Assembly: GCF_024721995.1 (NCBI RefSeq)
Contig: NZ_JANQBC010000012.1
Coordinates: 62,001 to 126,000 of the forward strand
DNA: 64,000 nt
Source: Paenibacillus radicibacter
GTDB taxonomy: Bacteria > Bacillota > Bacilli > Paenibacillales > NBRC-103111
Direction of reading: 5' to 3'
Shown: one piece after another, positions 61,324-64,000 of the stretch
Position numbering within the stretch: position 1 is the first letter of the stretch
Layout of the letters: every line of letters starts with the position of its first letter
Notes under the pieces: generated by a model
Database searches by the model: none
Told to the model about the DNA's origin: nothing
Seen by the model: the letters and a program-made list of their open reading frames with translations, nothing else
Program-made: the position numbers and the translations under genes

Positions 61324-63042
61324 TTAAGCCAAGAGCTCCGCATCGATTTGCTTCATTACAGCATCCGATATAATCGTTAACTGCTCAGTCGCATCTTCTT
61401 GCGAAGTGCCTTTTACGGCAAAATAAAACTTCATCTTCGGCTCTGTACCCGAAGGGCGCAAGCAGAACCAGGAGCCGCCCTCAAGCTTACACTTGATCAC
61501 ATTCTCACGCGGCAATCCATGAAGTCCCTGTGTGTAGTCCTCAAACTCCTGAACAGACAATCCGCTAATCACTTGCGGTGGATTCGCGCGCCATAAGTCC
61601 ATTACAGCACGAATGCGCTCTAAGCCGTCTTTGCCCTTCATCGTTCTCGATACCAGTTTTTCCATAAAATAGCCGTGTGATGCGTACAATTCATGCAGAG
61701 CATCAATAAGTGTCTTGCCCTTGCTCTTGTAATACGCGCCTGCTTCACAAATCAGCATAGCAGCAACAATCGCATCCTTATCACGTGCATACGTTCCAGC
61801 TAAGTAACCATAGCTTTCCTCGTAACCGAACAAGAATTGCTTCTCTCCGCTAGCAGCGAACTTCGTCATCCACTCGCCAATATATTTAAATCCGGTGAGT
61901 GTGTTCAGCGTCTCAACGCCATATGAAGCTGCAATTGCCGCTCCCATCTCACTGGTTACGATCGTCTTGATGAGCACACCGTTACTTGGCAATTCACCGC
62001 GCTCTTGCATCGAACTGAGTAAGTAGTTCACGATTAATGCACCAGATTGGTTACCGCTCAGCGCAACATACTCCCCAGAGGCGTCCTTCACAATCGCACC
62101 CATGCGGTCTGCATCTGGATCGGTACCTACAATGATATCTGCGTCCCAAGCACGTGCATCTTCAAGGCCAAGCGTGAACGCTTCGCGCTCTTCTGGATTT
62201 GGAGATTTAACAGTAGAGAACTCAGGGTCAGGCTGCTCTTGTGCAGCGACAACACGTACCTGCTCAAAACCTGCACTAGCTAGCACTTCACGAACAGGCT
62301 TATTGCCCGCTCCATGCAGGGGGGTAAAGACAATACGGAAATCACTACTCATCGCTTTGACAACATCTGGACGCTGGCTTACAGCCGTAACAACTTCCAC
62401 ATAACGCTGATCAATTGCTTCACCAATCCACTCCAGCAGCCCACTTGCTAGCGCCTCTTCGCGCGTTACTTTGCGGACTTCACCAAATGAAGTGATGCCT
62501 TGAATTTGTCTCGTCACTTCTCCAGCACCATCCGTCGTTAACTGACCGCCATCTGCCCCATACACCTTGTACCCATTGTACTCAGGTGGATTATGGCTTG
62601 CTGTAATAACAATCCCAGCAGTTGCACCCAGCTCACGCACAGCAAATGACAGCTCAGGTGTTGGACGAAGCTCTTCGAATACATAAGCCTTGATCCCATT
62701 ACCCGCTAGAACAAGTGCTGCTTCAAGTGCAAATTCATCCGAGCGATGACGAGAATCATAAGCAATCGCAACCGATGGTTGACCACTCACACCAAGACCT
62801 AGTATGTACTGAGCGAGACCTTGCGTCGCACGACCAATCGTATAACTGTTCAGTCGATTCGTTCCCGCTCCCATTACACCACGAAGACCACCTGTACCAA
62901 ATTCTAAATCTTTATAGAAACGATCTTCGATTTCTTTGGGCTCTTCCTCAATCCCGTGCAGCTCTTCCTTGGTTGCTTCATCTACAAGTGAATCACTGAT
63001 CCAGCGTTCATATTCCGTTTGTACACGCGTCAATATTGTCAT
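61324..63042 (-). CDS. pgcA: Alpha-phosphoglucomutase / phosphomannomutase family enzyme
   Basis: Interconverts hexose 1- and 6-phosphates, feeding UDP-glucose and cell-envelope glycans. The 572-residue protein has the long PgcA form: phosphoserine loop VITASHNPPEYNGYKVYG, metal-binding DPDADRMG, sugar-binding GYEESYGYL and the phosphate-binding LRPSGTEPKMKFY. GTGGLRGVMGAGTNR lies at about residue 50. AAAGGGG precedes ATG 63042. Its position near surface-polymer genes fits a role in supplying sugar nucleotides. Confidence 0.93.
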   Translation of the reverse strand: MTILTRVQTEYERWISDSLVDEATKEELHGIEEEPKEIEDRFYKDLEFGTGGLRGVMGAGTNRLNSYTIGRATQGLAQYILGLGVSGQPSVAIAYDSRHRSDEFALEAALVLAGNGIKAYVFEELRPTPELSFAVRELGATAGIVITASHNPPEYNGYKVYGADGGQLTTDGAGEVTRQIQGITSFGEVRKVTREEALASGLLEWIGEAIDQRYVEVVTAVSQRPDVVKAMSSDFRIVFTPLHGAGNKPVREVLASAGFEQVRVVAAQEQPDPEFSTVKSPNPEEREAFTLGLEDARAWDADIIVGTDPDADRMGAIVKDASGEYVALSGNQSGALIVNYLLSSMQERGELPSNGVLIKTIVTSEMGAAIAASYGVETLNTLTGFKYIGEWMTKFAASGEKQFLFGYEESYGYLAGTYARDKDAIVAAMLICEAGAYYKSKGKTLIDALHELYASHGYFMEKLVSRTMKGKDGLERIRAVMDLWRANPPQVISGLSVQEFEDYTQGLHGLPRENVIKCKLEGGSWFCLRPSGTEPKMKFYFAVKGTSQEDATEQLTIISDAVMKQIDAELLA

Positions 63043-63132
63043 GAATATTTCCCCTTTTCCCCATGCAAGCGTTAATAAGCCTGTACGTTATTTTGGATCA
63101 TTCAATGATAATTTGATTACCTGTTATATCGC

Positions 63133-63561
63133 TTAAGCGTTAGACAGCGCAAACATCAATTCGCCTTCTGCCACCACTTTATCGCCTACTTTAGCAACAG
63201 CATTACCTTTACCCACTGTACCCTTCAGGCGTGTAATTTCCATCGATAGTGTAAGTGTATCTCCCGGTACAACTTGCCCACGGAAACGGAAATTATCGAT
63301 ACCTGCGAAGAAGGCAAGCTTACCCTTATTCGCTTCCATTTTCAAAATCGCAACAGCACCAACTTGCGCCAGCGCCTCAACGATTAACACACCCGGCATA
63401 ACTGGATAACCTGGGAAGTGACCTGTGAAAAAAGGCTCATTCATCGTCACGTTCTTAATTCCTACCGCACTCTTACCGTCTTCTACCTCTAGAATACGAT
63501 CCACGAGTAGAAACGGCGGACGGTGAGGTATGATCTCTTGAATTTGATTAATGTCCAGCAT
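63133..63561 (-). CDS. fabZ: 3-hydroxyacyl-ACP dehydratase FabZ
   Basis: FabZ removes water from 3-hydroxyacyl-ACP in fatty acid elongation. The 142-residue protein has the hot-dog fold signature [21 protein letters not shown], the catalytic His in [19 protein letters not shown] with its Glu, and the [17 protein letters not shown] segment. The length is normal. It ends about 90 bases before pgcA. Confidence 0.97.
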   Translation of the reverse strand: MLDINQIQEIIPHRPPFLLVDRILEVEDGKSAVGIKNVTMNEPFFTGHFPGYPVMPGVLIVEALAQVGAVAILKMEANKGKLAFFAGIDNFRFRGQVVPGDTLTLSMEITRLKGTVGKGNAVAKVGDKVVAEGELMFALSNA

Positions 63562-63584
63562 AGTTTATTTTCCCTCCATATCAC

Positions 63585-64000
63585 TTATGTACGACTTCGA
63601 TTCAATCTGGCAAACTGTCCAATATAGATGAACGAAGTCACAAATGAAAACACGATCACACACCACAAGTACGTTATCGCAAACGAAAACTCAAAAAAGA
63701 TAAAGAAGATGCCTAAATAATATAGGACAGTCGTCCATTTGCCAAATGCATTGGCAGGGACGGTCTTCTTCCCTTTCACATAGAAATAAGCGGACCCCAA
63801 GATCATCCCCGCATCACGAATGAACATAGCAAGTGCAGCCTGCCAAGGCATCATTCCTGATAATAACAAAGAGACAACGACTGCAAGCATCATCATTTTG
63901 TCAGCTAAAGGATCGAGCATTGTGCCCATCGGCGTTACTTGCTTATGTGTCCTTGCATAATAACCGTCTGCCACATCTGTCAGTCCGGCAATTGCGAGTA
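63585..64000 (-). CDS. CDP-alcohol phosphatidyltransferase, 5'-truncated by the window edge
   Basis: The frame is open to the window end at 64000, so the N-terminus is outside. The diagnostic motif D-x2-D-G-x2-A-R-x8-G-x3-D-x3-D is complete: TDVADGYYAR, then GTMLDPLADK. At least three transmembrane segments follow. The family includes PgsA-type phosphatidylglycerophosphate synthases, the likely identity in this size class, but the head-group alcohol cannot be proved. The start is not the GTG at 63974, because the upstream codons LAIAGLTD belong to the motif. Confidence 0.9.
   Translation of the reverse strand, partial: LAIAGLTDVADGYYARTHKQVTPMGTMLDPLADKMMMLAVVVSLLLSGMMPWQAALAMFIRDAGMILGSAYFYVKGKKTVPANAFGKWTTVLYYLGIFFIFFEFSFAITYLWCVIVFSFVTSFIYIGQFARLNRSRT

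Noticed and set aside
1-64000. CRISPR arrays, insertion sequences, prophage, tRNA or rRNA genes
   Set aside because: No regular spaced repeats, transposase frames, phage genes or recognisable tRNA/rRNA sequences were seen.

Overview
The window looks like chromosome of a motile, spore-forming, S-layered Bacillota of the Paenibacillaceae type (Paenibacillus or a close relative). Three things point there. The gene order prfB-secA-hpf-fliT-fliS-fliD-flaG-hag-csrA-fliW-DUF6470-flgL-flgK-flgN-flgM-yvyF-comFC-comFA-degU-degS is the Bacillus subtilis order, with comFB absent. There is an alpha/beta-type spore protein. Two large SLH-domain surface proteins sit beside csaB, tagO and tagA. No phage, insertion sequence, CRISPR, tRNA or rRNA was seen. 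Nearly all genes lie on the minus strand.

Layout. 1-7.5 kb is a mixed region: the end of a universal stress protein, a GNAT-HAD fusion, a water-forming NADH oxidase with three Rex/Fnr-like sites upstream, an SLC13 transporter with two RCK domains, a VanW protein, a methyltransferase and a frameshifted small lipoprotein. 7.6-16.6 kb is a complete argCJBDFGH set (the acetyl-recycling ornithine route plus citrulline to arginine). It is read from one promoter overlapped by two tandem ARG boxes. Four of its internal gaps hold copies of a 147-162 bp palindromic element whose outer arms differ between copies but stay self-complementary. 16.8-22.3 kb holds a YitT protein, prfB with its programmed +1 frameshift, secA and hpf.

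22.3-33.3 kb is the late flagellar block, with two flagellin genes, csrA and fliW, CsrA-type sites in both flagellin leaders, sigma-D promoters and, next to it, a cluster of DnaA boxes. 33.3-38.9 kb is competence (comFC, comFA) and the DegS-DegU two-component system. 38.9-44.3 kb holds a secreted phosphodiester glycosidase and an MBOAT/SGNH O-acetylation pair. 44.4-46.7 kb holds a heptad coiled-coil gene with a near-perfect SOS (LexA) box, metK with a terminator-like leader hairpin, and a spore protein gene.

46.9-61.1 kb is a cell-surface block: a secreted protein, the presumed S-layer protein, a second SLH protein, tagO, tagA, csaB and a DUF5693 membrane protein. TagO and TagA would begin wall-polymer synthesis, CsaB would pyruvylate the polymer, and the SLH domains would bind the pyruvylated polymer. 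61.3-64 kb has a phosphohexomutase, fabZ and the end of a CDP-alcohol phosphatidyltransferase.

The items most worth a second look are the arg palindromes, the DnaA-box cluster, the SOS-box coiled-coil gene and the Rex-like sites at the NADH oxidase gene. All calls come from reading the sequence; no database search was run.
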